Positions 1 to 12,600 of a stretch of 42,557 nucleotides of DNA are shown one piece after another (the stretch's first letter is position 1; every line of letters begins with the position of its first letter). The stretch is from Myxococcales bacterium. Lineage in GTDB: Bacteria; Myxococcota_A; Polyangia; Polyangiales; JAFGIB01. The notes beneath the pieces were generated by a model that searched no databases, was not told the DNA's origin, and worked only from the letters and a program-made list of their open reading frames with translations. Made by a program: the position numbers and the translations under genes. The stretch is from positions 1 to 42,557 of the forward strand of contig JAPPOR010000919.1 of NCBI GenBank assembly GCA_028817905.1, read 5' to 3'.

Positions 1-600
1 GATCTCCAGCGTGTCGCCGGCCGAGAGCTGGACGGCCCCGCCGCCAGCGCCCGCCGGGACATTGCTCGCGCCGCGCCCGCCGAGCCCCCCGGCGCAACCG
101 CCCCGAAGCGGCGAAAGGGTGCTCGCCTCGGCAACCCCGCGCATACCGCCAGCGCCCTTGTCGCCCGAGCCACCGTTCTGGCCATCGGTTCCGAAGCCAC
201 CGCCGCCACCGCCGCCACCGCCGTCGGAGTCGTTGCCGCCGCCGCTCCCGGTGCCGGTGCCACAGCTGACATTGCCGCCGGCGCCCGGGGTGGTCTTGTC
301 AGCACCCGCATCGATGGTGCCGTCGACCGTGAGATCGTTGGCCGCCGCGATCACGACCGGGCGGCTGCCCCGCAGAGTCAGGGTGCTGCCGTTTTGGATC
401 GTGAAGTTGGAAGCGCCCAGGATCACCACGTCCGGGCCACCGCTCTGGCTCTGCACCGAGATGCTGGGATAGGTCCCCGGGGCGCAGCCGGACCAGGGGT
501 TCGTGGCGCCATTGCCGTCGTCGAAGTAGTCGCCGTTGAAGCTGATCGCCCCGCACGCGATCGTCACATCGGCCGTCTGGGTGACGGTCGAGGTATTGAT
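1..600 (-). repeat. Glycine-rich module 4, cut by the window edge
   Basis: Header ACGAISFNGD, SVQSQSGGPDV, GSTLTLRGSRPVV and VDGTIDAGAD, then Gly-rich segments to GAGGGAVQLSAGDTLEI at the left edge. In the complete copies this point is about half way through the module, so at least ~150 more residues should follow beyond the window. Confidence 0.7.
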
Positions 601-3600
601 GTTGGCGGCCGTCCAGCTGGTGGTCCGATCGTCGTACACCGTTAGGACCGGGTCGGTGATCGGTGTGCCACCGGCCCCGGTCACGGTCAGGCGCATGGTG
701 CCACTGGCGGCGGGCGTGAAGCTGTACACGGTGTCGGGCGCGGCGTCGCTGCCGCCGGCGCCGCAGGTGGCCTGGGTGTGGTCCGGGTTGCGACCGGCGG
801 TGTCGCCGGCCGAGACCGTCAGGATCGTGTCGTCGACGGTCAGGGCCTGGCTGGCGGTGGCGCTCTCGTCGCCCGCGGCCGCCGTGGCACTCTGGCTCTG
901 GCCCTGGAAGCTCAGGTTCGCGAGGTCGGCGCTGCGCACCTCCCAGCTGGTCGTCAGATCACCCAGATTGTTGGTGCTGGCAGCCGTGCGGTCGTCGTTT
1001 TCGAGCACGCTGGCGGCGGGCCGGCTGGCCGAGGGGATGCCGTCGAACAGGGCGACCGTGTGCGCGTTCGCGGTCCCGCTGGCGTCCACGGTGACCGTGG
1101 CGGCGCTGGCGAGCGTGAAGGTGTAGAACGCGTCGGCGCCGTTGGCGTCCGGAGAGCATGCGCTCACGCCGTCCTGGAACACCACCCCGCCCAGGTCGTC
1201 CTGCATCTCGGTCAGGTCCCCAAGGACGGTGTTGCTCAGGACGCTGATGCTGTGGGCATCGTTGAAGTACTCCGCGAACAGGCCCGTGGACGAGGAGCCA
1301 CTGCCAGAGGGCGCCGTCAATGTGTTGGTCGCGATGTATCCACGGCCGCCAGCGCCGCCGCCGCCGCCGCCCGTGCTGGTGTCCCCGCTGCCCGCGTTGC
1401 TGGTGGTGACCGAACCGGCGTTGTCGGACCAGCGGGCCCCGTTGCCGCCGTCGCCGCCGCCGCCGCCACCGGTGCCACCGGCCGCAACGCTGCTCGACGC
1501 GACCCGGCCGTTGTCACCGTGATCGCCGTCCGCTCCGATATACGCGCCCTCGCCGCCGCCACCACCGTGGACCGTGATCCAGCCGTTGTTGACGATGCTC
1601 AGGCCCTCGAGCAGGACGCCGCCGCCGCTGCCACCGCCGCCGCCACCGACCTCACCCTGGGTGCTGTAGTCACCACCCCGGCCGCCGCCACCGCTCGCGG
1701 ATACCGCACCGGTGCTGGCGATCGTAAGCGTACCGCCCGCGGACAGCTGCACGGCACCACCGCCAGCCCCCCCATTGGTGCGGGAACCGCTGTCGGCACC
1801 GCCCTGACCGCCACTGCAACCGCCCCGTAGGGGGACCAGGCTGGCGTTGCCCTCGCCGCTGGCGGTGCCGCCGCTGCCAGCGGGGGTCCCCGACACGAAG
1901 ATGATATAGTCGCCCTGGCCACCGCTGGCGCCGTTGGTTGAAAGGGCGCCGCCACCGCCACCACCGGCGCCGTCGCTATTGCCGGTGCCGTCGCCGCCAT
2001 TGCCGCCGGAGCAGCTCACGCCGCCGCCACCCGCGCCGGCCGTCTCGTAGCTCGAGCCGGCGTCGATCGTGCCCTCCACGTCGATGTCGCCGCGGGTCGC
2101 GATGATGACCGGACGGTTGCCGCGCAGGGTCAAGGTGCTGCCGTCTGCGATGCTGAAGGTGTCCGCGGCCAGCACCATGACATCCGGACCGCCGCTCTGG
2201 GAGCGCAGGTGGGCAATCGGGTAGACGCCGATGTTGCAACCGCTCCAGCTGTTCGTCTGGCTATTGTAGGTCACGGCGCCGCAGCTGATCGCCACCGTCT
2301 TGCTCAGGTCGACGGCTTCGATGTCGAAGTTCTGGCGGGTCGCGAGCGGCGACAGGCTCGAGTCGTAAACGACGCGCCCGCGACCGCCACCGCCGCCGCC
2401 GGCGCCGTTGTCGTTGCCGGTGGCACCATCGGTGGCCCCGTCGAAGCTGGTCGCTCCGTCGCCGCCGTCGAAGCCGTAGGCGCTGGCGCTGCCGCCCTGG
2501 GCGATGGTGCTGTCGGTATAACCGTCCTCGCCATCCTCGGGGCTGTCGGTCGCGGCCGCCTTACCATGCCCCTCGCCGCCGCCGCCGCCATTGGCGACCA
2601 CGTAGGCGCCGAGCGCCACGTCGACCGTGGGGGCCTCGAGCAGCACCGCGCCGCCGGAGCCGCCGCCGCCGCCCGCATCCTCATCGTGGCAGCCCTGGAG
2701 ACCCCCACCGCCGGAGACCGTGATGCGTCCGCTGGTGCTGACCGCGATGCTGGACACGGCGGTGATCTGGACCGCGCCGCCGCCCGCGCCGCCGTTGGCG
2801 TTGCAGTTGCCGGCCTGGGCGTTGCCAAGGCCCCCGCGTCCGCCGGCGCAACCGCCGCGCAAGGGCGAGAGGGTGTCGTCGCCCTCGGTCGCGCCGGCGC
2901 TTCCCGCCGGCACGCCGTCCTCGCCCGCGCCGCCCGTGCCACCGCTGGTTCCGTAGCTTCCGCCGCCGCCGCCGCCGGGGGTCTTGTCGTTGGTCGTGTA
3001 GTCCCCGCCGTCCCCACCGGTGCCGGAAGTGCAGGCGTAGTCGGTCACAACCGCCGGGTCGCCGTGCTCGCCGCCAGCGCCGGGCGTATCCTTGTCCGCG
3101 CTGGCGTCGATCAGGCCGTCGACCGTCACACTGCCACCGACCGCGAGGATCACCGGCCGAGTACCGATCAACCGCAGGGTGCTGCCGGAAGCCACCGACA
3201 GATCCATCAGGGGGAGCAGGACGACATCGGGGCCACCGGCCTGGCTGAGGATGACCGGGGTGGGATCCGCTCCGCACCAGTTGCTCAGCGAGACGGAACC
3301 ACTGGTGTCGACCGTCGTGGTGCCACAGTTGAGCGTGGAACTCGGGGCGCCCGTGAGCGAAATGTCACCCCAGCTGAAGTTGGTCGGATCGACGGTCGAG
3401 CCGCGCGTTGCGCCGTAGCCGCTGGCGATCTCGGCGTTGGTGAGGGGCATATCACCCGAGGCTCCGCCGTCGTACACGGAGAACACCACCGATCCGGTGC
3501 CGGCGGAGACGTCCTCGAGCGAGATGCGGGTGGTGCCGCCCTCGGCCGCCACGAACGAGTAGATCTGATCGCGACCCGCATCGCTGCTGCCGCAGCTGAG

Positions 3601-6600
3601 GGAAGACTCCGGGTAGATCGCCGTGCCCGAGGCGAGATTGGCGTTGTCGACCAGGAAGTTCGCGTCGTTGAGCTGAGTGGCGTAGTCGATCGACTCGGGG
3701 GTGTCGCCGGAGGCGCCAGTCCCGCTTCTGCTCGCAAGTGCCGCGGGGCTCAGGTTGGACAGATCCGCGACGCGCGCGAGCAGCCTTCCGTCGAGCGTTC
3801 CGAGCATATTGGGGGTCGCGACCGGATCGCCGAGCAGGCTGGCGGTGGCCGCGTTGGTGAAGCTGGCGCTGCCCTGGCTTGCGGCAGGCAAGCTCGTGTC
3901 CCCGTAGTGCATGGCGAGCCGCGTGCCGCCCTGGTGCAGGGCCTGGAGTTCGATCCACAGGCTGGCCGTCTGGCCGCCGGCGTTGAACGAGGCGATCCAG
4001 TAGCGCAGCTCGGTGCCCTGCTGGTCGTGGAAGCGTAGATAGTCGCTACTTCCGTAGTTGGCCCAGAAGTGCGCGTCGGCCGCCGTCAGTTGAAGGTTGA
4101 TGTGGGGCGTGGTCAGGGTGTCGGGCTGTCCGTAGACGACCTCCACCGTCTGCACGAAGCCAGCGCGCTGGCTGCCGGCCGCGGCGCGGGTGTCGTTCTC
4201 GGCCACCCGCGGCAGGGCCCCGGGGGCGAACTCGCAAATGAACGCCCGGGTCGCCGTGCAGACGTTGTCGTTCCAGAGCCCGGTGCCTGACAGGAGCTCG
4301 GCACAATCCTCATTAGAACCCGCATCGTTGGGCTCGCCGCCCGACCAGGACGCGAACTTACCGGACTGGGCGCTGCCGCCGCTGGCCCCCTGCCAGAAGG
4401 GGTCGCTGCCCTGTTCCTGGCCGCCGCGCGCGAACACCCAGTCGCCCTCCGCGCCCTGGTCGTTGGCGCCGAACCAGGCACTGCCCACACCAAGAGCCTG
4501 TGCAAGCCCCTGGGCGAACGTGTTCTCATCCGCGTCTTCGATCGCCATGAGCTCGGCGCCCACGCTCCGGCACGCCGCCGCTGCGACGCTCCAGGACACC
4601 GTGTCGCTGCAAGGCCAGTACACGTTGCCAGCGTAGTAGCGTGGGCCTGTGGTCGTGCAGCCGGTGGGCGCCTCGACGGGGCGCCCGTGGCCAACATTGT
4701 TGTCCTCGGCCGACCACAGGGCGATCGCGTGGGCGAACTCGGTGTCCGCGGCGCTGACCGTGACCTGGGCCGGCGCATCGAGGGTGAAGCGACCGACCAC
4801 GTCGGGGGAGTTGTTGTTGACAGTGCAGGCCCCGCCGTCCGCGTAGGCGGTTGTGGTGTGCAGGTCGGATAGCGATACGATGTCGCCCGTCAGCTCCGCC
4901 CCGAGCGGGTTGGCCGCGAAATCGACGGCGGGCGCCCTGTCGAAGCTGTTGGGCAGTTCGTACTCGCACAACCACACATGCGGGGTGCTGCACCCGATGT
5001 CGACCCATTGGCCACTGCTTGCACCCGCGTAGAGGCAGTCGTTGCCGGCCGTGTTGGGCTCGCCGCTCGCAAAGGCGGTGTACAGCCCGCCCACGCTGGA
5101 TCCCGGCCCCGACCCTTGCCAGGCCTGCGCCCCGCCGTCGATGTCGCCGTTCCGGGCCCAGCGCCAGGTTCCGGTGGTGGCCAGATCGTTGAGACCGAGG
5201 AAGGTGTCAGCACCGTTGACGCCGGTCAACCAGGCGTCTTCGGCAGCGCTGTCGACCTGGACGAGATAGCCTCCGCTCTGCTCGCACAGGTTGTGCGCAT
5301 CGGTGTAGTCGCGGGTGTCAGTGCAGTAGTAGTAGCCGTGGCCAGCGTAGGTAGACCAGCTGCAGCTGGTTCCCGGCGACGCGGGCCGGGTGAAGTCCAT
5401 CTCCGACAGCGCAAGGTCGGCCTGCGTCAGGGGTGCGCCAAGTGCACCGGTATCCTCGAAGAAGGCCAGCACGCCGGTAAAGTTCGGGGCCTCGTCCCCG
5501 AGGGTGACGTTCACGGTCGTGTTGCTGCTGGCGGTGAACTTGAAGATCATGTCGCCGCCGTCGGCATCGCTGGCGCACATCTGCGGATAGGTGGCCGACA
5601 CCGCCCCCGGGTCGACTTCGCACACGAAGCGGTTGTTGTCGCTGCAGGCCCCGGCCGCCCAGGTCCCGTCGGTCGCCGACATGTAGCCGCAATCGTCGGC
5701 CGCGACGTCCGGCTGGTTGCCACTGGTCCACTGCGCGTAGCGGCCGCCGACCAGATAGCCGTTGGCGTCCGTGTCGCCGCCGGACCAGAACTGGGGCCCT
5801 GCGCCGGCCACGCCGCCGGCGCTCCAGCGCCATGCACCGTCTACGGTCTGATCGTTGGCGCCGATCCAAGTATTGCCGGTGCCATAGGCGCCATTGATGA
5901 GTCCGTAGACGAATGCGTTCTCGGCTGCGCTGTCGATCTGGACCAGATCGCCCCCGAGGGCGACACAGCGGCTCTGGGCGCCGGCCCAGCTGGTCGCCGA
6001 GTAGCAGCGGTAGTACTGCTTGGCTTCAAACGTCCCGGTCTCGCAACCGGCCGCCGACCCGGCCGGCGCGGCCGTGGTCGCTCCCGACAGGCGCCGCTGG
6101 CGATCATAGGCGTCACCCAGGTCCTGAAGCGCGTCGGTGTTGCCAAAGTCGGTGCCCGCGGCCAAGTCAACCGTGGTCAGGGCATCGACGGTGGCGGAGT
6201 TCATGGCAAGCGTACGGGTCAGCGAGGTCCCGTCGATGGACGCGATGACGTTCTCATAGGCCTGTTCGTCATCGTTGAGATAGGTCGCCGGTGCGCTGGC
6301 CGCATACTTGCGCACGTACACGTAGTCCCAGCGCGTATCGGTCGCTTCACTGTCGCCGCCGTTGTCGTAGCGCTGGCCGAGCACCAGCGGCGCCGTTGCG
6401 GGCGAGAGGCTTGCCTCGTAGTCCCATGCGAGCGAGCCGGTGCTTCGCTCGAACTTCTGGCCCGTGACCGTGCCCGCCCCGGTCGCAGCCACCTCCACGT
6501 CGTAGGCGACGCCGAGCGAACCAGCACCGCCCGACACGCTGAAGCCGTCGGCATAGAAGTAGTCCGAGCCGGCGTTGACCAGTACGCCCACGCCCGAGCC

Positions 6601-9600
6601 AGGAACGCTCAGGGTGCCCACCGCCGTCACGCCGTTGGCGGCCGCGCTGTCCACGCGCACACCAGCGCCCAACACGTAGGGCGGTGCGAACGCCTGCCGC
6701 GTCTGCAGCCGACCCGTGTAGGCCGCGCCGCTATCGGTACCGGTGTTGCTCAGCAACAGCTGGCCCGCGCTGACACTGAAGCCGCTGGCGGCGGTGGGAT
6801 TGGACCAAACCGAGGGGTCGAGCGCCGCACCGAAGTCGTCGCCAAACTCCATCACTGTCGCGATGTCGCTGAGGCTCGCGAGCGAACCGTCGCCGTAGTG
6901 CACACCCAGGGTCATCTCGCTGGCGGCGGCGATCGCCGGCACCTTCACCCACAGGATCCCCAGCTCGCTGCCAGCGGTGGTGTCCCAGGTCTGGATCCAC
7001 AGGGGCAAGGCGTGGCCGGCCTCGTCGTAGAAGCGCAGGTCACGGCCATCCGCGGTCGTGTGACTCCAGAAGTCCGTATGGGAGCTGTCGAGGGTCACCT
7101 TGACCTGGTGGTCGCTCAGGGCAGCGCCGGCGTTGTAGACGGTCAGGGTCTGCCAGTAGCCCGCTTGCGCGGTTGCGGCGGCGGCCCGCGTATCGTGCAA
7201 GGTGCCCTGGACGGTCGCGGCCGCACCCGGGATCCTGTCGTAGAGCGCGATCGTCGGATCGAAGTCTGTGCCGGTGGTGCTGATCGAGACCGTGGCGGGC
7301 GCCGCCAGGTCGAAGGCATAGTAGGCGACGGGCGCGGCGCCGTCGGCGGCGCACATGTCCGTACCGTATTGGGAGGCCTGGTCAAAAGACACGGGCGCGC
7401 CGACCGGCAGCAAGGTGGTATCGCGCTGCCAGTCCTCGCGCAGCCCCTCCGCCAGGATCACGCTGGCATTGTCGAAACTGCTGGGCAGGGGACCCTCGCA
7501 CACGTAGTCCAGGGTGTTGCCGCAGGGCAGGTCATCCCAGCGGACGCTGGCATGCAGCCACTGCAGGCATCCATCGTCGCCGTCCATGCTGCCGAAGTTC
7601 GGGTGCGAGTAGCGCCCGCCGCTGGGCACTCCGCCCTCGGCCGAGGTACCACCACTCCAGAACGCGGTGCCGTCTACCCACTCCCAGGCACCCGAACCGG
7701 GCGCCGGCACTTCGCGCCCGCCAAGCCAGGCAGAGGCGACCATGCGGGTCTCCATGAAGGTCTCTTCGGCGGCGTCGTCGACCACGATCAGGTCCCAACC
7801 GGGCGCCACCGCCTGGCACTGGCTGCGGGCGTCCGCCCACGTGCGCGCGTCCGTGCAAAACAGGTAGCCCTGCTCTCCGAGCACATCCAGGGCGCCGCAT
7901 GTGCTGCCGGTGGGCACCGTGGGCGTCAGGTCGTTGACCGGCACGATCGCATCCATGGCCGAAAGCGGTGGGTCTTGGCCATCGGAAGGGTCGTCCTCGA
8001 ACAGGGCGATGTAAGGCATCATGGCAGGCGTCGGGTTCTGCACCGAGATCCGCATGGTGGTGTTGCCGCCCGGCCGGAAGCGGAAGACCGTGTCCGCAAC
8101 GCTGTCGTCCACACCGCCGCACGCGAGGGTCACGTGGCTGTAGTCGCCCGCAAGCCCGGCGGTGCTGGCCCCGCGCGTGTACACCTGCCCCATGTAGGGG
8201 TCGACGACCAGGTCGTGTACCGTGTCGTCGTTGTCGAAGTGGACCCCCTCCACGCGCTCGATACTGGCGAGCTCACCGATCGTGAGGGCGTTCATGCCCG
8301 TCTTGCGCACGAACCAGTTTCCGTCGATCGTACCCAGGGTCGGGGTGTAGGTCTGCTCGTCACCGTTGGCCAGTGCGGCCGGTTCCTCCGCGGCGTACCT
8401 GCGGACGAAGATGTGCTCCCAGCGGTAGTCCTTGGCCTCGCCGCCGTTGCCGTCGTCGTAGCGCATGCCGAGCGACAGCCGTGCATCGCTGGCCACGCTG
8501 GCCGTGGCGTCGTAGTAGGTCCAGTTGAGGCTATCGGCCGAGAGATCGAGCGAGCGGAACTCCGCGCTGGCGCCGTCGAAGCGCATGCGCACGCTGTGGC
8601 GGTTGCCCAAGGCTCCCAGTGGACGGGAGGCCGCGGCGTCGTACACGTAGTCGTTGGCGCTCATGGCGGCGCTCAGGATGCCCATACCGGTCACGCCGGC
8701 CTTGTCGAAGCCGAGCACGGCGGTGCCGCCCGCAGAACCCGTGACGCCCCGGTAGGTCGCCTCGACTGTCACCGCGGAGGGGCCCAGGTCCCCGAACATC
8801 ACCGAGCTTTCCAGGCGGCCGTCGCTGCCGCTGCCGCTGCCCGTGTTCTGCAGCTCGCCGCCGGCGACCGCCCACAGGGCGGCGCCGCTCGGATCGCTTC
8901 CGTCACCCAGCTGCCACTTGCTGGGGTCGGGATCGGTGCCCGCGGAGAAGTCATCCCCGAACAGCATCACGCTGTCGAGGTCGCTCTTGGCCGGCAACGA
9001 TGGGTGACCGTAGAAGAGTCCGAGCTGCTGCGGGCCGCTCGGCAAGGTGATCAGCTCAACCCAGATCTCGGCGAGCTCGCTGCCGGCCGTAGTGTCAAAG
9101 GTCTGGATCCAGTAGTCGAGGTCACGACCTGCCTCGTCATAGACGCGGAGGCTGTCGGAGCTTCCGTAGTTGGCCCAGAAGCCGCTGTTGCTGCTATCGA
9201 TCGTGAGCAGCACCTGGTGGTCGCTGAGCGTGGTGGCGCCGTGGTACTGCAGGTCGGCGGTTTGCCAGTAGACCGGGCTGACGTCGGCTGCGTCGGCACG
9301 GGTATCGTTGTCAATGTCGGAAGCGATCGGCCCGGTCGGCAGATAGTCGTACAGCACCACGCTGGCGTCGAAGCCACTTCCGGCGGTGTCGATCTCGACG
9401 TCCGTGGCGCTTCCGAGCGTGAAGGAGAACAGCCCGTCCGGGGCAGCCCCGTCCACGCCGCACGTGCCCCCACCCGTGATGTTGAGGGTATTGTCGCTGA
9501 TGGGACTGGAGAGTCCGGACGTATCGCCGAGGTAGATGGTCTTGGCACCGACGGTCACGTCCTGAGGGGTGCTATCGAGGTCGCCCACGGTGCGCTCGCA

Positions 9601-12600
9601 CACGTAGTGGCGTGTCAACGTACAATCCACGTCGTTCCAGTCCCCGGACGTTTGAACCTCGGCGCAGTGTTCAGCAGCGCCATCGGGCACGACCGCGCTC
9701 GCCCATTGCTCGAAGCGGCCGTAGGGGCTGTAGCCCGCCTGGCCCGAACCGATCCACAACAGCGGGCCCCCATCGTCCACGCCACCCTGGGCGTAGGCCC
9801 ATACGTCGGTGTTCGTGCGGTCGTTGGCGCCGGTCCAGGCACTTGCGCCCAGAAGACCGGCCACGAAGGCGTTCTCTGCGGCGTCGTCGATGTGCACCAG
9901 GTCAGCCCCCGCCACCTGACAGGCGGTCGCGGCCGCGTCCCAGGCCTTCGCGTCGGTGCAGTACCAGTACTGCTTGCCAGCACTGACGGTCGCACTGCAG
10001 GCACCGTCCGGCCATGGGACCTCGGGACCCTCGCACACGTAGTCCTGGGTGGTGCTGCAAGCGAGGTTGGTCCAGGTGCCAGCACCATCGTCGTACTGCG
10101 CACAGTCGCCAGCGCCGGCACCCGGCGTGGCGGCGCCGGCCCAGCTGCTATAGAGCCCACCGACGGTCGCGCCGCCAACGCCGCTGCCTTCCCCAAGCCA
10201 GAAGGCCGTGTTGTCCGCACTCCAACGCCAATCGTCGGTGCCCGCGTCGAACGCGCCAATCCATGCGTCCGCAGACACGAGACTGCCCACGTCGGTGTTT
10301 TCCGAGATGCTGTTGATGCGCGCCAGATCCCAGCCGGCGCCGATCGCCCGACAGTTGTCGCGCGCCGCGGTCCAGGCGCGGTTCGTGGTGCAATAGAAGT
10401 ACCCCCGGCCGCCGTAGGCCGCGTAGCTGCAGCCCTCACCGGCGCCCACGCTGGCGGCGCTCGCCAGGCCCACCTGGGGGGTCACCGAATCGACGATCCG
10501 CTCGACCGGCCCGGTGCTGCCGTCGAACAACCCGATCACGCTGCTGAAGGATCCGTCGACGCTGAGGGTCACGTCGACGGGAACGCTGGGCCGGATGCGA
10601 TAGATGGCGTCCGGGCTGCCGGAGCCACCGCACTGCCCGTAGGTCGCGCTCGGACCGGCGCTGGTATCGCCGCTAACAAGCAGGCGTTCCAGGGTGATCG
10701 CCTCGCCGGTCAGATCCTGCACGGCGTCCGTATTGGTGCTCATCAGGACCCGATCGGTGAGGCCTGAAACACCCATCCCAGTGGTGCTGCCAGAGATGTA
10801 CTTCCAGCTGTCGTCGCTCTGGCCGAGGGGTGCGCCCGCCGCGAGGGCCGCGGTGTCATAGGCCGCGATCGCCGTAGGCGTCGCGGGCGCGCTGGCAGGC
10901 GCACTGTCGAACAGTGCGATCGTGTGCTCGAACTCGCTGCCGTCGGCGCTGATACGTACCGGGGTATTGTCGGCGGTGACCGTGAAGGAGTAGACGGCGT
11001 CGGGACTGGCCTCGTCGGCACCGCAGGTCAAGCTGTTGGTGCTGAACTGCGAGCCATCCAGATCGCTGGCCATCCCGTAGGTGTTGCCGCGCAGGGTCTT
11101 GGTGACACCGACGGCTCCGATGGCCTCTGGCGAAGCGAAGTCCTCGTTGGTGCAGGCCGCCCCCGTGAGCACGCGCTGGTAGATTCGGCCGTAGCCGCCA
11201 CCGCCGCCGCTGCCGCCATTGCTGGCCGCGTCGCCGCCGTTTTGGCCAGGGCTGAAGCTATCGCCGGCGCCCGTGGCCCCGGCCGGGGTGCCGCCATCCG
11301 CGTCCCCGCCGTCGCCACCACTCGCGTCCAGGGTGCCGGTCACGTTGATGACCGAAGCCTCCAGCAGAATGCCGCCGCCGGACCCTCCGCCGGACCCGCC
11401 TGATTCGTTCGTCACCCCGACGTCGCACCCAGCGGTCCCCGCCCCGCCGATCGCGAGCACCGAGCCAGCGATGTCAAGCGTGCCACCGGCAGCGATCTGC
11501 ACGGCGCCTGCGCCCGCGCCGTAGCTTGGTGTCGGGCAGACGAAGTCGAGCGCCTCGCCGCCCCGGCAACCACCGATCAGCGGCGTCAGCTGACTGGAGC
11601 CGCGGCTGAGGCCGCCCGAGCCCCGCTCGGAGCCGGTCCCACCGTGGCCGCCGAGACCACCGGCGGTGCCGAAACCGCCGCCGCCGGCGCCATCTCCATA
11701 CTGTTCGCCGCCCTCGGCAGTCGTGTCCCCACCGGCGCTCCCGACGCAGCCCCAGTCGCCGCCCGCGCCCGCGGCGGTGGCGCTGGCGCTGGCATCGATC
11801 GTCCCCTGGATGTCGACATTGTTTTGGACCCGCAGCACAACCGGGCGATCGCCGATCAGCTCCAGGGTGCTGCCCGCTGCCACCGTGAGGTTGTTGAACA
11901 GCAGGATCACGATGTCCGGCCCGCCCGCCTGGCTCTGAACCACTTCGGTCACGATCGGGGCGGCGCACCCGGTCCAGCCGGTGCCGGCCGTGGACGAATC
12001 GAAGGTGGCGACGCCGCAGTTGATGAGCGCGCTCGGCGCACCCGAAAAGTCGATTGCCGGATCGCTCTCGTCGATGTTGCTGAACTGGCTTGGGCACAGG
12101 TCGGTGATCTGTTCAGCCCCCTCTTCACTCAGGCGTCGCGGGTCGTCGGCCCCGTCGCCCGGGTCGTCCTCGAACACGGTCATGCTCGCATTCCAGGCGG
12201 GCGAGGCGTTGTTCATCGCCAACCGAACGGTGGTCGGTGCGTCGACGTTGAACTTGTAGATCACGTCATCGGCGGTGTCATCGGTCACGCCACACTGCAG
12301 GGTCGTGTTGCCGTAGATGCCCGAGACCGACGGAGCGCCGGTGTTGCCCGCGGAGATTTCCAGGTGATCGGGCAGGCCGCTGAGCTGCGACAGGGTCCCG
12401 AGGTCCTGGATGCCGTCGTCGTTGTTGGCGGTGGCGGTGGTCTCGTCCAGTTGCGACCGCCCGGTGTTGCCCAGGTCGGCAGTACGGACGACCCAGTCTC
12501 CGTCGATGACGCCCAGGCTATTGCCGGCCGCCGCCGCTCGGTCGTCGTTTTCCATCGAGGTGGCGGCCGGCTTGGTCAGCGGGGTGTCATCCCACAGGGC

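Noticed and set aside
1300-1700. Long CCG/GCC runs as a possible non-coding GC-rich repeat or CRISPR-like array
   Set aside because: They are codon repeats for Gly/Ala in the giant protein; no spacer-like unique sequences between fixed repeats.
2209-4038. 609-aa plus ORF
   Set aside because: Antisense shadow of glycine-rich and PPC-like modules.
4978-10767. 1,929-aa plus-strand ORF
   Set aside because: Exact-register antisense of the giant gene; low-complexity, Arg/Gly/Val/Ala-rich product with no family, while the other strand gives lectin and PPC-like domains throughout.
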